Source of the DNA: Polycladospora coralii
Lineage (GTDB): Bacteria; Bacillota; Bacilli; Thermoactinomycetales; Thermoactinomycetaceae
NCBI RefSeq assembly: GCF_014773435.2
Contig: NZ_JACXAG020000003.1
Location: 124,001 to 188,000, forward strand
Length of the DNA stretch: 64,000 nt
Reading direction: 5' to 3'
Of this stretch, positions 1 to 9,631 are shown piece after piece. Under the pieces are notes generated by a model. That model searched no databases, had not been told where the DNA came from, and was given only the letters and a program-made list of their open reading frames with translations. The position numbers and the translations under genes were made by a program. The number at the start of each line of letters is the position of its first letter. The first letter of the stretch is position 1.

Positions 1-225
1 CTAAGGCAGAGAGGCAGTTGGGAAAAAAAACGATCAGCACGTAGAGGGCTTGAAGTGAAAGAAATCATGGAAGAACACATTCAAACCTTATTACAAGAGA
101 TTTGTGAAACACCAGCGTATCAGGCAGAATTACAACATATGCTCTCCAATCAACAAGATCCACATCAATTTGCCCAAAAATGGTTTAAAACATTGCTGAA
201 AAAGGCTTATGAGAGTGGGAGGTGA
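1..225 (+). CDS. meaB: Probable MeaB/ArgK-family GTPase, C-terminal end (partial)
   Basis: The frame is open from base 1 to a TGA at 223-225, giving the last 74 residues of a protein that begins outside the window. The piece is helical and charged: an Arg/Lys-rich segment (WEKKRSARRGLEVKEIMEE), then a DPHQFAQKW stretch near the end. MeaB-type G3E GTPases, which chaperone B12-dependent acyl-CoA mutases, commonly end in a charged helix followed by a 'DPy.aA..l' motif. The neighbour two genes on is icmF, a B12-dependent mutase, which fits. The GTPase domain itself is not visible, so the call rests on a short tail plus context. The next gene's ribosome-binding site overlaps this stop codon, so they are probably co-transcribed. 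Confidence 0.5.
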   Translation, partial: LRQRGSWEKKRSARRGLEVKEIMEEHIQTLLQEICETPAYQAELQHMLSNQQDPHQFAQKWFKTLLKKAYESGR

Positions 226-231
226 TGGAGA

Positions 232-867
232 TTGATACAAGATCCGGAAATGGTACCTTCTATGATAAAAGATCAAAAACTGGTTCAACAACGTAGAAAA
301 CAAATTATTGATGGAGCGGTGCGGTTATTTGTAAAAAAGGGCTTTCATAAGACAACCACACGTGAAATCGCGAGTGAAAGTGGTTTGTCGATCGGTACCA
401 TGTATGAGTATATTCAAAGTAAGGAAGATGTGCTTTACCTTGTATGTAAGGATATTCATCACGTTTTAGAAAAAAAAATTCGTCAATCATGGTCGAATGA
501 AAAAAATGGGATTGAAGCATTGCGTAAAAGTATCATGCAACTTTTTTTACTTGTCGATGAAATGCGTGCTCCCATTCTATTCATTTATCAAGAGACAAAA
601 TCTTTACCCCCTGCTTATAAGAAACTGGTGTTACAAAAAGAGGCAGAGATAACAGAGATTTTTGCCCAGATTTTACAGAGTGGTGTGAAAGATGGGACAA
701 TTGAGATGGATCCCCAATATATCAAACTGATGGCGCATCAGATCATGGTGGTAGGTCAGATGTGGACATTTCGTTCATGGGCGATAGGTGGGGATTACAC
801 CATTCAAGAGTTTGCCCGATGGCAAAGCGATCAGATCATTCATCAACTACGTAAAAGGAGAGACTAA
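232..867 (+). CDS. TetR/AcrR-family transcriptional regulator next to icmF
   Basis: This is a 211-residue TetR-type repressor. The N-terminal helix-turn-helix reads roughly residues 24-70 ([20 protein letters not shown], then [20 protein letters not shown]). The rest is an all-helical ligand and dimerisation domain. The start is a TTG at 232, preceded by a strong site GGGAGGTGAT at 217-226; downstream ATGs lack such a site. It sits between the probable meaB end and icmF, one base before the icmF start, so it very likely controls this acyl-CoA mutase unit. TetR proteins in Bacillales that control fatty or branched acyl-CoA genes usually sense acyl-CoA thioesters; that ligand is inferred. No operator could be read because the upstream promoter lies outside the window. 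Confidence 0.85.
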   Translation: MIQDPEMVPSMIKDQKLVQQRRKQIIDGAVRLFVKKGFHKTTTREIASESGLSIGTMYEYIQSKEDVLYLVCKDIHHVLEKKIRQSWSNEKNGIEALRKSIMQLFLLVDEMRAPILFIYQETKSLPPAYKKLVLQKEAEITEIFAQILQSGVKDGTIEMDPQYIKLMAHQIMVVGQMWTFRSWAIGGDYTIQEFARWQSDQIIHQLRKRRD

Positions 868-868
868 T

Positions 869-3800
869 ATGCCGAAACATGCTATTCGCTTTGTGACAGC
901 AGCAAGTCTTTTTGATGGACATGATGCATCCATTAACTTATTTAGAAGATTATTGCAAGCCAGTGGTGTTGAAGTGATTCATTTGGGCCATAATCGCTCT
1001 GTCGACGAAATTGTGGAAGCCGCAATTCAAGAAGATGTACAAGGAATTGCAATTTCTTCCTATCAAGGTGGACATGTAGAATATTTCAAATATATGATCG
1101 ATTTACTGCGAGAAAAAGACGCTTCCCATATTCAGGTATTTGGTGGGGGTGGAGGCGTTATTATTCCGCGTGAAATAAAAGAACTAGAAGATTATGGTGT
1201 AAATAAGGTCTTTTCTCCGCAAGATGGTCGCAACTTCGGGTTAGAGGGCATTATTGCTTACATGGTTGAGCAGACCGATTTTAAACTTGAACTTGATCCC
1301 ACGTCATTGATAACCCGTGTTGAAGCAGGAGATATACAAGCGATTGGTCAAATGCTTACTTATGTCGAAGAGCATTATGAGGAGGATATGCTTTCCTTAA
1401 TTGAAACGACTACAGATAAAAAAATTCCTGTGATTGGGATAACGGGTACAGGAGGATCGGGAAAAAGCTCCCTTACAGATGAACTGATTCGACGTTTTTT
1501 GTATCAATTTCCAGATAAGAAGTTAGCGATCTTATCCATTGATCCTTCTAAGCAAAAAACAGGAGGCGCCTTACTCGGTGATCGCATTCGGATGAATGCT
1601 GTACATCATCCCCATGTTTTTCTTAGAAGTTTAGCTACGCGTCGTACACGCACAGAGTTAAGTGCTGCCATTCGTGAATCGATTGCAATTATGAAAAAAG
1701 CAAATTTTGATGTCATATTCGTGGAAACAAGTGGGATTGGACAAGGTAATGCAGATGTGGTAGAAATAAGCGATTTATCCATCTATGTCATGACCGCTGA
1801 ATTTGGTGCTCCGTCACAATTGGAGAAAATCGAAATGCTTGATTATGCAGACTTAATTGCGATTAATAAATTTGATCGCAGAGGTTCTGAAGATGCGCTA
1901 CGTGATGTAAAAAAGCAATATCGTCGCAATCATAATCGGTTTGAAGATCCAGATGATCAGATACCTGTTTATGGTACGATGGCTAGTCGTTTTAACGATA
2001 GTGGGATGAACCAATTTTTTCATGCATTGCTGGATAGAATCAGCAGAAGTGGTGGAGAGGGATGGCGTACAGAACAAAGCATAATAGATAGTAATGCGCA
2101 TTCTGAGCCGATTATTCCACCGGATCGGACCCATTACCTCAGGGATATTTCCGGTGTTGTGCGACGTTATCACCACGAAGTAGAGCAACAAGCGCAAGTT
2201 GCTACCAACCTCTATCAAGTAAAAGGTACGATTGCTTTACTTGATCAAAATAAAGACGGAGGTAGCGCGAAAAAGGAGCTTGCTCAACTCCAAGAAAAAC
2301 TAGAAACAAAATTATTACCGACATACAAACAAATGATTGATAATTGGAAAAAGACAAAAGAGTTGTATCAAAAAGAGACATATGTCGTACGCATCCGAGA
2401 TCGAGAAATAAAGACACCGCTTTTCACCGAAACCTTATCCGGAACGCGTATTCCCAAAGTAGCATTGCCTAAGGTGCAAGATTGGGGAGAGCTACTCGTC
2501 TGGATGTGTAAAGAAAATTTACCGGGGCATTTTCCCTATACTGCAGGTGTATTTCCGTTCAAGCGAGCCGATGAAGATCCTAAACGGCAATTTGCTGGTG
2601 AGGGTACCCCGGATCGAACCAATAAACGCTTCCATTATCTGTCCAAAAACGATACCGCTAAGCGGTTATCGACGGCATTTGATAGTGTGACATTATATGG
2701 CGAAGATCCGCATGAACGACCTGATATATATGGTAAAGTTGGGGAATCAGGTGTTAACATTTGTACGATTGAAGATATGAAGAAATTATTTGCAGGATTT
2801 GACTTGTGTGCGCCGAATACAAGTGTGTCGATGACGATTAATGGACCAGCGCCTATAATATTGGCCATGTATTTTAATGCTGCGATCGATCAGCAAATGG
2901 ATCATTTTATTGAAGAACAAAAGCGGAAACCGAGTGAGGAGGAAGCGCTATCTATCCGTGAGCGGACCTTACAAACTGTGCGTGGTACCGTACAAGCAGA
3001 TATTTTAAAGGAAGATCAAGGACAAAACACATGTATCTTTTCAACTGAGTTTGCGCTAAAAATGATGGGAGATATGCAACAATATTTTATTGACCATCGT
3101 ATTCGCAATTATTACTCTGTTAGTATTAGTGGTTACCATATCGCAGAAGCGGGTGCGAATCCCATATCACAATTAGCGTTTACCATGGCTAATGCGTTTA
3201 CTTACGTGGAGTATTATATGAGTCGTGGGATGGACATTGACAAATTTGCTCCTAACCTTTCATTCTTTTTTAGCAATGGTTTGGATAGTGAATATACCGT
3301 CATCGGAAGAGTAGCTCGCCGTATCTGGGCGATTGTGATGCGCCACCTATATCATGCCAATGAACGGAGTCAAAAATTAAAGTATCATATTCAAACATCG
3401 GGACGCTCGCTTCATGCACAGGAGATTGATTTTAACGATATCCGAACGACATTACAGGCCTTAATGGCGATTTATGACCAATGTAATTCCTTGCATACCA
3501 ATGCATATGACGAGGCGATTACGACGCCGACTGAGGAATCGGTCAGGCGAGCCATGGCGATTCAATTGATCATTACAAAAGAGCTAGGATTAGCAAAAAA
3601 TGAGAATCCGCTTCAAGGTGCTTTTATAATTGAAGAATTAACCGATTTGGTAGAGGAAGCGGTATTACGTGAATTTGAGCGAATCAGTGATCGCGGCGGT
3701 GTACTGGGTGCGATGGAGACGCAGTATCAACGTGGTAAAATCCAAGAGGAATCCTTGCTCTACGAGATGAAAAAGCATTCAGGTGAACTACCGATTATCG

Positions 3801-4078
3801 GGGTGAACACCTTTGAAAATCCGAATCCACCAGCAGAGACAGAAATCATGATTACACGGGCAACCTCAGCAGAAAAAGAGGGTCAAATCGCAGCTTTGCG
3901 TCAATCTCAAACCGAAAACCGACAACAAGCCATAAAATCACTGCATCAATTACAGGAAGTAGCCCAAGCGAACGGAAATATTTTTGCAGCTTTAATGGAA
4001 ACAGTACGTTATGCAAGCCTGGGTCAAATTACACATGCCTTGTACGAAGTTGGTGGACAATATCGCAGAAATATGTAG
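869..4078 (+). CDS. icmF: Fused isobutyryl-CoA mutase IcmF (B12 domain + MeaI GTPase + mutase)
   Basis: IcmF interconverts isobutyryl-CoA and n-butyryl-CoA with adenosylcobalamin (some homologues also act on pivalyl-CoA), linking valine or branched fatty acid breakdown to straight-chain metabolism. The 1069-residue protein shows the full fusion. An N-terminal cobalamin-binding domain carries the base-off motif FDGHDASIN (His18). A G3E GTPase domain has a P-loop [12 protein letters not shown] near residue 192 and an NKFD guanine motif near 332. The TIM-barrel mutase half contains [20 protein letters not shown]. Length agrees with the family (about 1050-1100). The ATG at 869 follows AAAGGAG at 854-860; an upstream GTG in frame at 788 lies inside tetR and is rejected. 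Substrate preference cannot be settled without aligning active-site residues. Confidence 0.95.
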   Translation: MPKHAIRFVTAASLFDGHDASINLFRRLLQASGVEVIHLGHNRSVDEIVEAAIQEDVQGIAISSYQGGHVEYFKYMIDLLREKDASHIQVFGGGGGVIIPREIKELEDYGVNKVFSPQDGRNFGLEGIIAYMVEQTDFKLELDPTSLITRVEAGDIQAIGQMLTYVEEHYEEDMLSLIETTTDKKIPVIGITGTGGSGKSSLTDELIRRFLYQFPDKKLAILSIDPSKQKTGGALLGDRIRMNAVHHPHVFLRSLATRRTRTELSAAIRESIAIMKKANFDVIFVETSGIGQGNADVVEISDLSIYVMTAEFGAPSQLEKIEMLDYADLIAINKFDRRGSEDALRDVKKQYRRNHNRFEDPDDQIPVYGTMASRFNDSGMNQFFHALLDRISRSGGEGWRTEQSIIDSNAHSEPIIPPDRTHYLRDISGVVRRYHHEVEQQAQVATNLYQVKGTIALLDQNKDGGSAKKELAQLQEKLETKLLPTYKQMIDNWKKTKELYQKETYVVRIRDREIKTPLFTETLSGTRIPKVALPKVQDWGELLVWMCKENLPGHFPYTAGVFPFKRADEDPKRQFAGEGTPDRTNKRFHYLSKNDTAKRLSTAFDSVTLYGEDPHERPDIYGKVGESGVNICTIEDMKKLFAGFDLCAPNTSVSMTINGPAPIILAMYFNAAIDQQMDHFIEEQKRKPSEEEALSIRERTLQTVRGTVQADILKEDQGQNTCIFSTEFALKMMGDMQQYFIDHRIRNYYSVSISGYHIAEAGANPISQLAFTMANAFTYVEYYMSRGMDIDKFAPNLSFFFSNGLDSEYTVIGRVARRIWAIVMRHLYHANERSQKLKYHIQTSGRSLHAQEIDFNDIRTTLQALMAIYDQCNSLHTNAYDEAITTPTEESVRRAMAIQLIITKELGLAKNENPLQGAFIIEELTDLVEEAVLREFERISDRGGVLGAMETQYQRGKIQEESLLYEMKKHSGELPIIGVNTFENPNPPAETEIMITRATSAEKEGQIAALRQSQTENRQQAIKSLHQLQEVAQANGNIFAALMETVRYASLGQITHALYEVGGQYRRNM

Positions 4079-4167
4079 ATCACAGAAATATAGTTGCTTC
4101 TAGGCATATGATTCAGTTATAGTGAATGAAGCTAAAAAATATGTAAGTTTTCCTGTTTATCGGTTGA

Positions 4168-4198
4168 TTCACCTTATTTTTGGGATAAAATAGGTGAA
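4168..4198. other. Hairpin between icmF and rpoE
   Basis: TTCACCTTATTTT at 4168-4180 pairs with AAAATAGGTGAA at 4187-4198, with one bulged base and a six-base loop. No T-run follows on either side, so it is not a standard intrinsic terminator. It could be an mRNA processing site or an operator. Function unknown. Confidence 0.35.
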
Positions 4199-4224
4199 GA
4201 TGATGCGAGAAACCAAGGAATTGA

Positions 4225-4701
4225 ATGCGGAAAGGTGTGTCTGATTTGAGCGATAAGTTAGCGACCGAAAGAACGGTAGAAACAGCTATGGTGGACTTAA
4301 CTTATGATTTACTAAAGAATAAAAAAGAACCATTAGATTTCCATGATATTATGACGCAAGTATCCAAAATGAAACAATTTACTAAGCAGGATGTGGAAAA
4401 TTATATCTCACAACTGTATACAGAAATGAACATTGATGGACGCTTCGTAGCTGTTAGTCGTACTTTATGGGGGCTAAAAGAGTGGTATGCACTCGATCAA
4501 ACCACAGACTCTGCTGTGGCTGCCAATGTAAAAGATGATTACGAAGAAGAAGAGTTCGAAGAAGAAGAGTTCGAAGAGGATCTCGATCAAAAATCAGATG
4601 ATCTAGATGATGATGCTGATTTTGAAGACGATAGTGATGACCTCGAAGACGATTTTGACAGTGAACTTGAAGAAGAAGATGAGGACGAAGATCAATTGTA
4701 A
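4225..4701 (+). CDS. rpoE: RNA polymerase delta subunit
   Basis: RpoE (delta) binds core RNA polymerase in Bacillota and helps release and recycle it, sharpening promoter selectivity and responses to initiating NTPs. The 158-residue sequence has the folded HARE-HTH N-terminal domain. Its end carries the family signature NIDGRFVAVSRTLWGLKEWY at about residues 71-90. A disordered tail of roughly 55 residues follows and is almost purely Asp/Glu, with a tandem EEEFEEEEFEEDL repeat. Start is uncertain: ATG 4225 follows AAGGAA, but a TTG at 4246 behind GGAAAGGTG gives a protein beginning at the eighth residue (SDKLATER follows). The rpoE-pyrG linkage of Bacillus is broken here by about 11 kb. Confidence 0.93.
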   Translation: MRKGVSDLSDKLATERTVETAMVDLTYDLLKNKKEPLDFHDIMTQVSKMKQFTKQDVENYISQLYTEMNIDGRFVAVSRTLWGLKEWYALDQTTDSAVAANVKDDYEEEEFEEEEFEEDLDQKSDDLDDDADFEDDSDDLEDDFDSELEEEDEDEDQL

Positions 4702-4710
4702 ATATGACTT

Positions 4711-4747
4711 AAAAAGCAGGCTTTCAGATCAGTGAAAGCCTGCTTTT
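4711..4747 (+). terminator. Rho-independent terminator of rpoE
   Basis: AAAAGCAGGCTTTC and GAAAGCCTGCTTTT form a 14-bp perfect stem around an eight-base loop, ending in a T-run, just after the rpoE stop. The A-run on the other side could let it work in both directions. Confidence 0.9.
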
Positions 4748-4879
4748 ATGCTTCCGGACGAATCATGTTATTCTGAAATCAAGCTTCTATTCTGTAATAG
4801 GATGCACGCTGTTTACAGGAGAATTGAGATATATGAATGATTCATTTGTATGTTTTTTACAAAATTCAAACATCAGTTA

Positions 4880-4908
4880 TTGACTTAATCATTTGAATTT
4901 TTTATAAT
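4880..4908 (+). promoter_or_regulatory. SigA promoter of the tetR gene at 4946
   Basis: TTGACT at 4880-4885 and a perfect TATAAT at 4903-4908 are separated by 17 bp, which is the ideal vegetative spacing. The operator-like palindrome at 4912-4926 follows directly. Confidence 0.85.
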
Positions 4909-4911
4909 TAG

Positions 4912-4926
4912 ACTGTACGGTACTGT
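4912..4926. promoter_or_regulatory. Probable TetR operator (autoregulation)
   Basis: ACTGTACGGTACTGT is a near-perfect palindrome: GTAC-G-GTAC core with AC/GT ends and one mismatched pair in the arms. It lies across the likely transcription start, four bases after the -10 box. TetR-family repressors often bind such sites in their own promoters, so self-repression is a reasonable inference. Confidence 0.6.
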
Positions 4927-4945
4927 TTTATAGGAGGAAAAGGGG

Positions 4946-5569
4946 ATGGCGATAGATTATAGTAGACGTGAACAAGCGAAACGACAGCAGATTCGTGAAG
5001 GTGCTAAGCAAATGTTTTTTGAAAAAGGTTTTTCTAGGGCAACAACCGATGCGATTGCAGCAAAAGCTGGTGTTTCAAAGCAAACGCTATATGCCTACTA
5101 CCCAACGAAAGAAGATTTAATGGTTGATCTATTGCGACATCTGATGTCTGACATTCTTCATCAGTGGCCACTTGACGAAAAAGAACAAGCGATCATAAGC
5201 AAAGATCAGTTACGAAAAGAGCTAACTGAACAAGCGCAGAGCATGATTACTGATATTATGCAACCAGAATATTTGTCATTGGTGAGAGTGATTGTGGCAG
5301 AGTCGCCTAGACTGCCCCAGCTCGGAGATCTATTTCGCGAAACGATATGTGAACGCGCACTTGATCACAATCGGTTGATACTAGAGCGAGCTCGTGGAGA
5401 GGTTGTAAGTTACGATCTAGATGTAGAGGCTGCTTCGCATATGTTTGTGGGATTTTTGCTTATGCATGCGATTCATGGAGGTCTACTCGCTTCGGAAGGA
5501 AAAATAGCCATACCAGCACCAACCATAATCGATACAATGATTGACCTTTACTTGAAAGCCATAACTTAA
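4946..5569 (+). CDS. TetR/AcrR-family transcriptional regulator
   Basis: This is a 207-residue TetR-type regulator. The helix-turn-helix spans about residues 14-58 (GAKQMFFEKGFSRATTDAI, AGVSKQTLYAYYPTKEDLM). The C-terminal half resembles the AefR-like dimerisation domain (a helical bundle with VRVIVAESPRLPQLGDLF), a type often linked to efflux pump control. ATG 4946 follows AGGAGGAAAAGGGG. It has a strong SigA promoter and a palindrome at 4912-4926. No efflux gene lies directly downstream: the next gene is a 62-residue lipoprotein and then a convergent hydrolase. The regulated gene may therefore be elsewhere, or the regulator may mainly repress itself. Confidence 0.85.
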   Translation: MAIDYSRREQAKRQQIREGAKQMFFEKGFSRATTDAIAAKAGVSKQTLYAYYPTKEDLMVDLLRHLMSDILHQWPLDEKEQAIISKDQLRKELTEQAQSMITDIMQPEYLSLVRVIVAESPRLPQLGDLFRETICERALDHNRLILERARGEVVSYDLDVEAASHMFVGFLLMHAIHGGLLASEGKIAIPAPTIIDTMIDLYLKAIT

Positions 5570-5683
5570 ACAGAGACACCGAGCTACGCTTAGCAGATTC
5601 ACGAGATGAATGATGTCTAGACCGGTTTTATGCGTATTATGATGGATATAGGTTGGATAAATAGGTAGATTGAGGTGAGGGAT

Positions 5684-5872
5684 ATGAGGAAGCTAAGAAA
5701 GTTAACGGTTACTTTTCTCATGCTTGTGAGTATGTTAACGGGGTGTATTTCCGGGGCTGTTTTATACCACAAAGGAGAGGAATTGCTCTATTTGATTCAT
5801 GGTGTAGACCAATATAGTACAAATCTTAGTGATGGTGATCATGACAAAAGTAGCGATGATGGAGGCGGTTAG
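5684..5872 (+). CDS. Small putative lipoprotein of unknown function
   Basis: The 62-residue reading frame has a positively charged start (MRKLRKLTV), a hydrophobic stretch and a lipobox-like LTGC at about residues 17-20, so the mature chain would be only about 43 residues, acidic and ending in DDGGG. ATG 5684 is preferred over the upstream GTG 5675 because GAGGTGAGG (5672-5680) gives it proper spacing. It follows the TetR gene by about 110 bp on the same strand. I do not recognise a family. The short length leaves room for a chance ORF, but a ribosome-binding site, signal peptide and lipobox together favour a real gene. Confidence 0.5.
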   Translation: MRKLRKLTVTFLMLVSMLTGCISGAVLYHKGEELLYLIHGVDQYSTNLSDGDHDKSSDDGGG

Positions 5873-6000
5873 TCTTTTATTCTATGGCTTATTAAAACAG
5901 TCAAACAACAGGATTGGTATTGGCAAGAGAAGCTTTCTCTTCTAAATGATTGACTATGTCCGTCCTTATTTATTCCTTGCAAATGATTGATATCATCATA

Positions 6001-6042
6001 TATGACAAAAAGCTGCCTCATTCAGGGCAGCTTTTTGTCATA
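6001..6042. terminator. Bidirectional terminator between converging genes
   Basis: TATGACAAAAAGCTGCC (6001-6017) and its exact complement GGCAGCTTTTTGTCATA (6026-6042) form a 17-bp perfect stem with T-runs on both strands. It ends transcription from the left and overlaps the stop codon of the minus-strand hydrolase. Confidence 0.9.
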
Positions 6043-7078
6043 TCAAGGCGGGTTCGCTTTTTACGATATCGTCAATCTGTCGTGCGTATTGGTTAATGTT
6101 TACTTCTGAATTAGCTAAGAGATGACTTTGTATACGTGATGTTGCATAAACGGATGAACTGAGGCGTACACCGGGATCATAACCAAAAATAAAGTACTTA
6201 AAAACCTGATCATTATGGAAAGCGATCCATAAACCATATCCGTAGTATAAGTGTGTATCTACCTGGATGTGTGGCGTTAATAGCTTCTCGGTGAACTGCT
6301 TACCTAATAACTGATATGAAAATAAGTGGTTCCAAAATTTTTCTAAGTCATATACAGTCGTATAAGCACCTCCATCTGAACCTCCTTGAATGGGGAGGGA
6401 ATAAGCATTGGTACGCCAACTTGCAGTTTTGGGATCCTCTATATAACCCAATGCGGTTTTGGGAAGTAAATGATCCATCCGATCATAACCCGTTTGGGTC
6501 ATACCACTTGGATTAAAAATATGCTTTTTAATATACTGTCTAAAATCTAGTCCTGAAGTCGCTTCAATGATCATACCTAACAAAATATAGCCCGCGTTAT
6601 TATAGTGAAACTGCTTCCCGGCATCAAACATCATCGGCTTCTCTTGGAATAAGGATAAGAAATCGAGTGGTCTGTTCATCCTATACATGGGTCTCTTTTT
6701 CCACAGTTCTTCAAAATCGTCCATCTCGTCTTCGTCGAAATAATCGGGAATTCCAGAAGAATGCGTTAACAAATGGTGGACGGTAACCTGTGGTGATAAG
6801 AATGGCAAAGAGAGATGAATGATATCTTGAACCGGTGTATCATACTTAAATAACCCTTGTTCAATGAGTTGGCAAATGGCCACAGCGGTAAATAACTTAC
6901 ATCCTGAAGCCATCCCAAAGCGTGTATCTGTTTGATTGCAAATTTTTTCACTTCGATTTGCATACCCAAAACATGTTGCTACAAGTGTTTCTTTCCCCTT
7001 TACATAAGCAGAACCGGAAAAGGGAACGGAGGCTTGATTTTCTTTAAACAATTGAATGATTCTGTTGGAAGTATGCAT
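6038..7078 (-). CDS. Serine hydrolase of the class C beta-lactamase / PBP4* family
   Basis: This 346-residue protein belongs to the beta-lactamase-related serine hydrolases (penicillin-binding protein, esterase and D-aminopeptidase relatives). The nucleophile motif S-x-x-K is at Ser58-Gly-Cys-Lys61 within RFGMASGCKLFTA, and the Y-x-N motif is Tyr159-Asn-Asn161 in FHYNNAGY. Length is typical. There is no signal peptide or anchor, so it is probably cytoplasmic, more like esterases or peptidases than a true beta-lactamase. Substrate cannot be predicted. The ATG at 7078 (minus strand) follows AGAGAGGATC. It is a single gene, ended by the terminator at 6001-6042. Confidence 0.85.
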   Translation of the reverse strand: MHTSNRIIQLFKENQASVPFSGSAYVKGKETLVATCFGYANRSEKICNQTDTRFGMASGCKLFTAVAICQLIEQGLFKYDTPVQDIIHLSLPFLSPQVTVHHLLTHSSGIPDYFDEDEMDDFEELWKKRPMYRMNRPLDFLSLFQEKPMMFDAGKQFHYNNAGYILLGMIIEATSGLDFRQYIKKHIFNPSGMTQTGYDRMDHLLPKTALGYIEDPKTASWRTNAYSLPIQGGSDGGAYTTVYDLEKFWNHLFSYQLLGKQFTEKLLTPHIQVDTHLYYGYGLWIAFHNDQVFKYFIFGYDPGVRLSSSVYATSRIQSHLLANSEVNINQYARQIDDIVKSEPALI

Positions 7079-7291
7079 AAATGATCCTCTCTGCTAAATG
7101 TAAGATGCGCTCATATTCATTCTAAAGGAACAATGAATCATGTCAAGAGAGGGAGTACAGTCGTTGTTGTCTTTCGAAAAGCAAATCCACTTATGAAGAG
7201 TGCGTGTAAATTGAGAGGGCTGACAAATTCGTCAAACGTTTTAACATAACTTAATATAAGCCACAGCTTAAAAATGAATTGGTGAAAAGAA

Positions 7292-8035
7292 TCAACGATA
7301 TATGTGATGATTAAAATAACGAATCAAGATCCATATTGATATCCATTGTAAGCCGATTCCGATGATGATGAGCGTCCACCATTGTGATTCACCAGCTAAT
7401 AGCATCCAATAAGCTTTGCTTATCCAAAAAGGCGGAAAAGCTCCTACAATCCACTGCCAAGGTTCTGAAATAAACCATGCTCCAACAATAATCCAACCCG
7501 CTATTCCAATAAACTTAGATAATGCAAAACCTTGTACTTTATTTTCAGCAAATGTAGCAAAAAACATGGAGATTAGTGGTGCGGTGAATGCGGCACCTAG
7601 TGCCAGAAGTACCATCTGTCCAAAAGATCCTAGTGCTTGGTCGATGAGCAGAAGCAATGATATGCTAATGATAAAGGCAAACAGCACGGGCATTCCGACG
7701 CGATATCCAATATAGTGCTGAAGGGGTACAGGGGTGACCAGCATGGCGCGTAGGGTATAGTCTTCTTTTTCCTCTAAGAGTACAAAACCAAATATAGCTC
7801 CTACAATGAGCGGTCCTTGATAAAATCCAATGAAAGCCACGATTAAGGGATAGTAGATATTAAAACCAGATAAAATCCCATTTGTATCTAAATAGGTGTT
7901 CAACGATGGGAGAGCAAAGCGTAGCACGATACCAATGAGTAAAGCAAAGCTGAGCATCATGAGCAAAAAATGATCGCGTCCAATCAAGCGGATATCATTA
8001 TGAACAAACTTAGGGATCCGTTGCATTGATTTCAT
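7292..8035 (-). CDS. ABC-2-type transporter permease
   Basis: This 247-residue membrane protein has about six hydrophobic segments (for example FLLMMLSFALLIGIVLRFAL near the start and WTLIIIGIGLQWISIWILI at the end). It contains the FGFVLLEEKEDYTLRAMLVT pattern common in ABC-2 permeases, where a 'LEEKE.gT' loop links early helices. It is last in the minus-strand unit tetR-ATPase-permease-permease, separated by four bases from the permease before it. ATG at 8035 follows GAGGTGATC. Together with its partner it would form the membrane channel of an exporter. Substrate (drug, peptide or lipid) is unknown. Confidence 0.85.
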   Translation of the reverse strand: MKSMQRIPKFVHNDIRLIGRDHFLLMMLSFALLIGIVLRFALPSLNTYLDTNGILSGFNIYYPLIVAFIGFYQGPLIVGAIFGFVLLEEKEDYTLRAMLVTPVPLQHYIGYRVGMPVLFAFIISISLLLLIDQALGSFGQMVLLALGAAFTAPLISMFFATFAENKVQGFALSKFIGIAGWIIVGAWFISEPWQWIVGAFPPFWISKAYWMLLAGESQWWTLIIIGIGLQWISIWILIRYFNHHIYR

Positions 8036-8039
8036 ATGA

Positions 8040-8765
8040 TCACCTCACTTTTTGGATAACATGCTTATGAAAAGCAGACTTTGCCCAAATAAATAAACCA
8101 ACGAAGCAGAGAACGGTGTATCCCAATGCATAGCACCATTCGCCTACGCTTAATGGAACAAAAGCACCTTGCATCCATAAGGTTTGAGCACTGGTTGGGA
8201 TGAAGAGAAAGAGAGGGTGTTGGACAATATTAAGGAAATGTAGAAAGGGAAGCTGTAATAGAATGGCCACTCCGGACATGGGTACAAGAAAATCGGTGAT
8301 TTTGTTAAATCGGACCACTAATATAATACCGATCAAGATGTATATGATCGCGATGGCAAGTATTCCACCCACTAAAATGAAGCCATTAGGCCAGAGAATG
8401 GGACCCGATAGTCTCATGATAGCCATCAATCCTACTATCATAAAGAGGGATTCTAAGGTAGCAAGTAATGTTAAGCTTCCAATCTTTGCGCCTAAATACT
8501 GTGAAGTTTGAAGCGGTGTTACAACTACTGCGTGGAGTGTACGCTCCCCTTTTTCTAACAGGATCATAGCTGCTACATAAAGTAGTGTAGAACCACCGAT
8601 GACCAGTAAGGTCATGACTGGAATGACGGTATAGAGTTGTGAAGGGGAGGTTAACTGTGAAAGTAGAATAGCCAAAAAAACAGCAAATCCGATTCCAATC
8701 ACATATAAGTGATTTCGTATTTGAACCTTGATATCGAGCTTCATAGCAGAAATTAAGCGACTCAT
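8040..8765 (-). CDS. ABC-2-type transporter permease
   Basis: This 241-residue membrane protein has about six transmembrane segments and the motif MILLEKGERTLHAVVVTPL, the same 'LEKGE.tl.a..vTPl' signature as its partner at 7292-8035. The two are diverged paralogues and would form a heterodimeric channel. Its ATG (minus strand, 8765) overlaps the stop of the upstream ATPase by four bases, so translation is coupled. The first helix follows a basic start (MSRLISAMKLDIKVQIRN). It belongs to the operon headed by tetR at 9632-10303. Confidence 0.85.
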   Translation of the reverse strand: MSRLISAMKLDIKVQIRNHLYVIGIGFAVFLAILLSQLTSPSQLYTVIPVMTLLVIGGSTLLYVAAMILLEKGERTLHAVVVTPLQTSQYLGAKIGSLTLLATLESLFMIVGLMAIMRLSGPILWPNGFILVGGILAIAIIYILIGIILVVRFNKITDFLVPMSGVAILLQLPFLHFLNIVQHPLFLFIPTSAQTLWMQGAFVPLSVGEWCYALGYTVLCFVGLFIWAKSAFHKHVIQKVR

Positions 8766-9628
8766 ACAACCAGCTCCTGACCCGTTACTTGAATAAAAAT
8801 GTGTTCAAGCGTAGTTTCCTGCGTATGGATGGTGTCAATCATAGAATCGGCTTGGAGTATGTTTAAAAAATCTCTGTTCTGTCCTAAATGAGCGAGTGGA
8901 AATTCTCGTTCAATGTGTTTTCCTTGTTCATTGGTATATCCGATGCGAACAGATCGTTTACCAAATTTTCTTTTTAGTGCAGCCGGCGAATCGATCATCC
9001 GAATCTTTCCTGCTGTGATAAAAGCAACACGGTCGCATAGCTCATCTGCAACGCTCATATTGTGTGTGGAAATCAATATGGTTGTTCCCTGTTTTCTTAA
9101 CTTTAATATCAAATCTTTCATTCGGCGTGCATTAACAGGATCAAGCCCACTCGTCGGTTCGTCTAAAAATAACACTTGTGGTTGGTGAAGAAGACTCCGT
9201 GCTACATTCAGACGAATCTTCATTCCTTTACTAAAATCTGAAACTTTTTTATGTGCGTCATCAGCTAAGCCTACCCAATCTAATACCATCATTGGATCAA
9301 GTATGTGATCGTGGTATAAACTTCCGAAATGTTTTAAATTTTCAACTGCTGTTAGTTTTAAATAATGATTAGGTAGTTCAAACGATACGCCAATGTGTTC
9401 ATAGTAATCTTGTCCCCACTCCTTTACCTCGCATTGTTTTACCTTTACATGACCATCATAAGATTTGAGTAAACCGATTAGGATGTTTTGCGTCGTAGAT
9501 TTTCCAGCGCCGGAAGGCCCTAAAAGCCCAAAAATCTCTCCAGGTTCAATAGTGAAGTTTAATCCTTGTAAAGTAGGCTCAGTTTCACTTGGATAGCAAT
9601 ATGATAAATTACTAACCTGAATCATCAT
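8762..9628 (-). CDS. ABC transporter ATP-binding protein
   Basis: This 288-residue ATPase drives the two permeases that follow it. Walker A is GPSGAGKSTTQN near residue 37. The signature appears as FSKGMKIRLNVARSL near residue 133, Walker B is VLFLDEPTSGLDP, and the H-loop is STHNMSV. The 'SKGM' signature variant is typical of drug and bacteriocin type exporters (CcmA family). The C-terminal 80 residues form the accessory domain found in that family. The start is three bases after the tetR stop and the end overlaps the next gene, so the set is one operon. Likely regulated by the TetR upstream. Confidence 0.93.
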   Translation of the reverse strand: MMIQVSNLSYCYPSETEPTLQGLNFTIEPGEIFGLLGPSGAGKSTTQNILIGLLKSYDGHVKVKQCEVKEWGQDYYEHIGVSFELPNHYLKLTAVENLKHFGSLYHDHILDPMMVLDWVGLADDAHKKVSDFSKGMKIRLNVARSLLHQPQVLFLDEPTSGLDPVNARRMKDLILKLRKQGTTILISTHNMSVADELCDRVAFITAGKIRMIDSPAALKRKFGKRSVRIGYTNEQGKHIEREFPLAHLGQNRDFLNILQADSMIDTIHTQETTLEHIFIQVTGQELVV

Positions 9629-9631
9629 CGC

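Noticed and set aside
8386..8769. 127-residue open frame on the minus strand inside the ABC permease at 8040-8765
   Set aside because: It is an out-of-frame shadow of the permease; its composition (many Cys, Tyr, Ser) is not protein-like and it has no own ribosome site.
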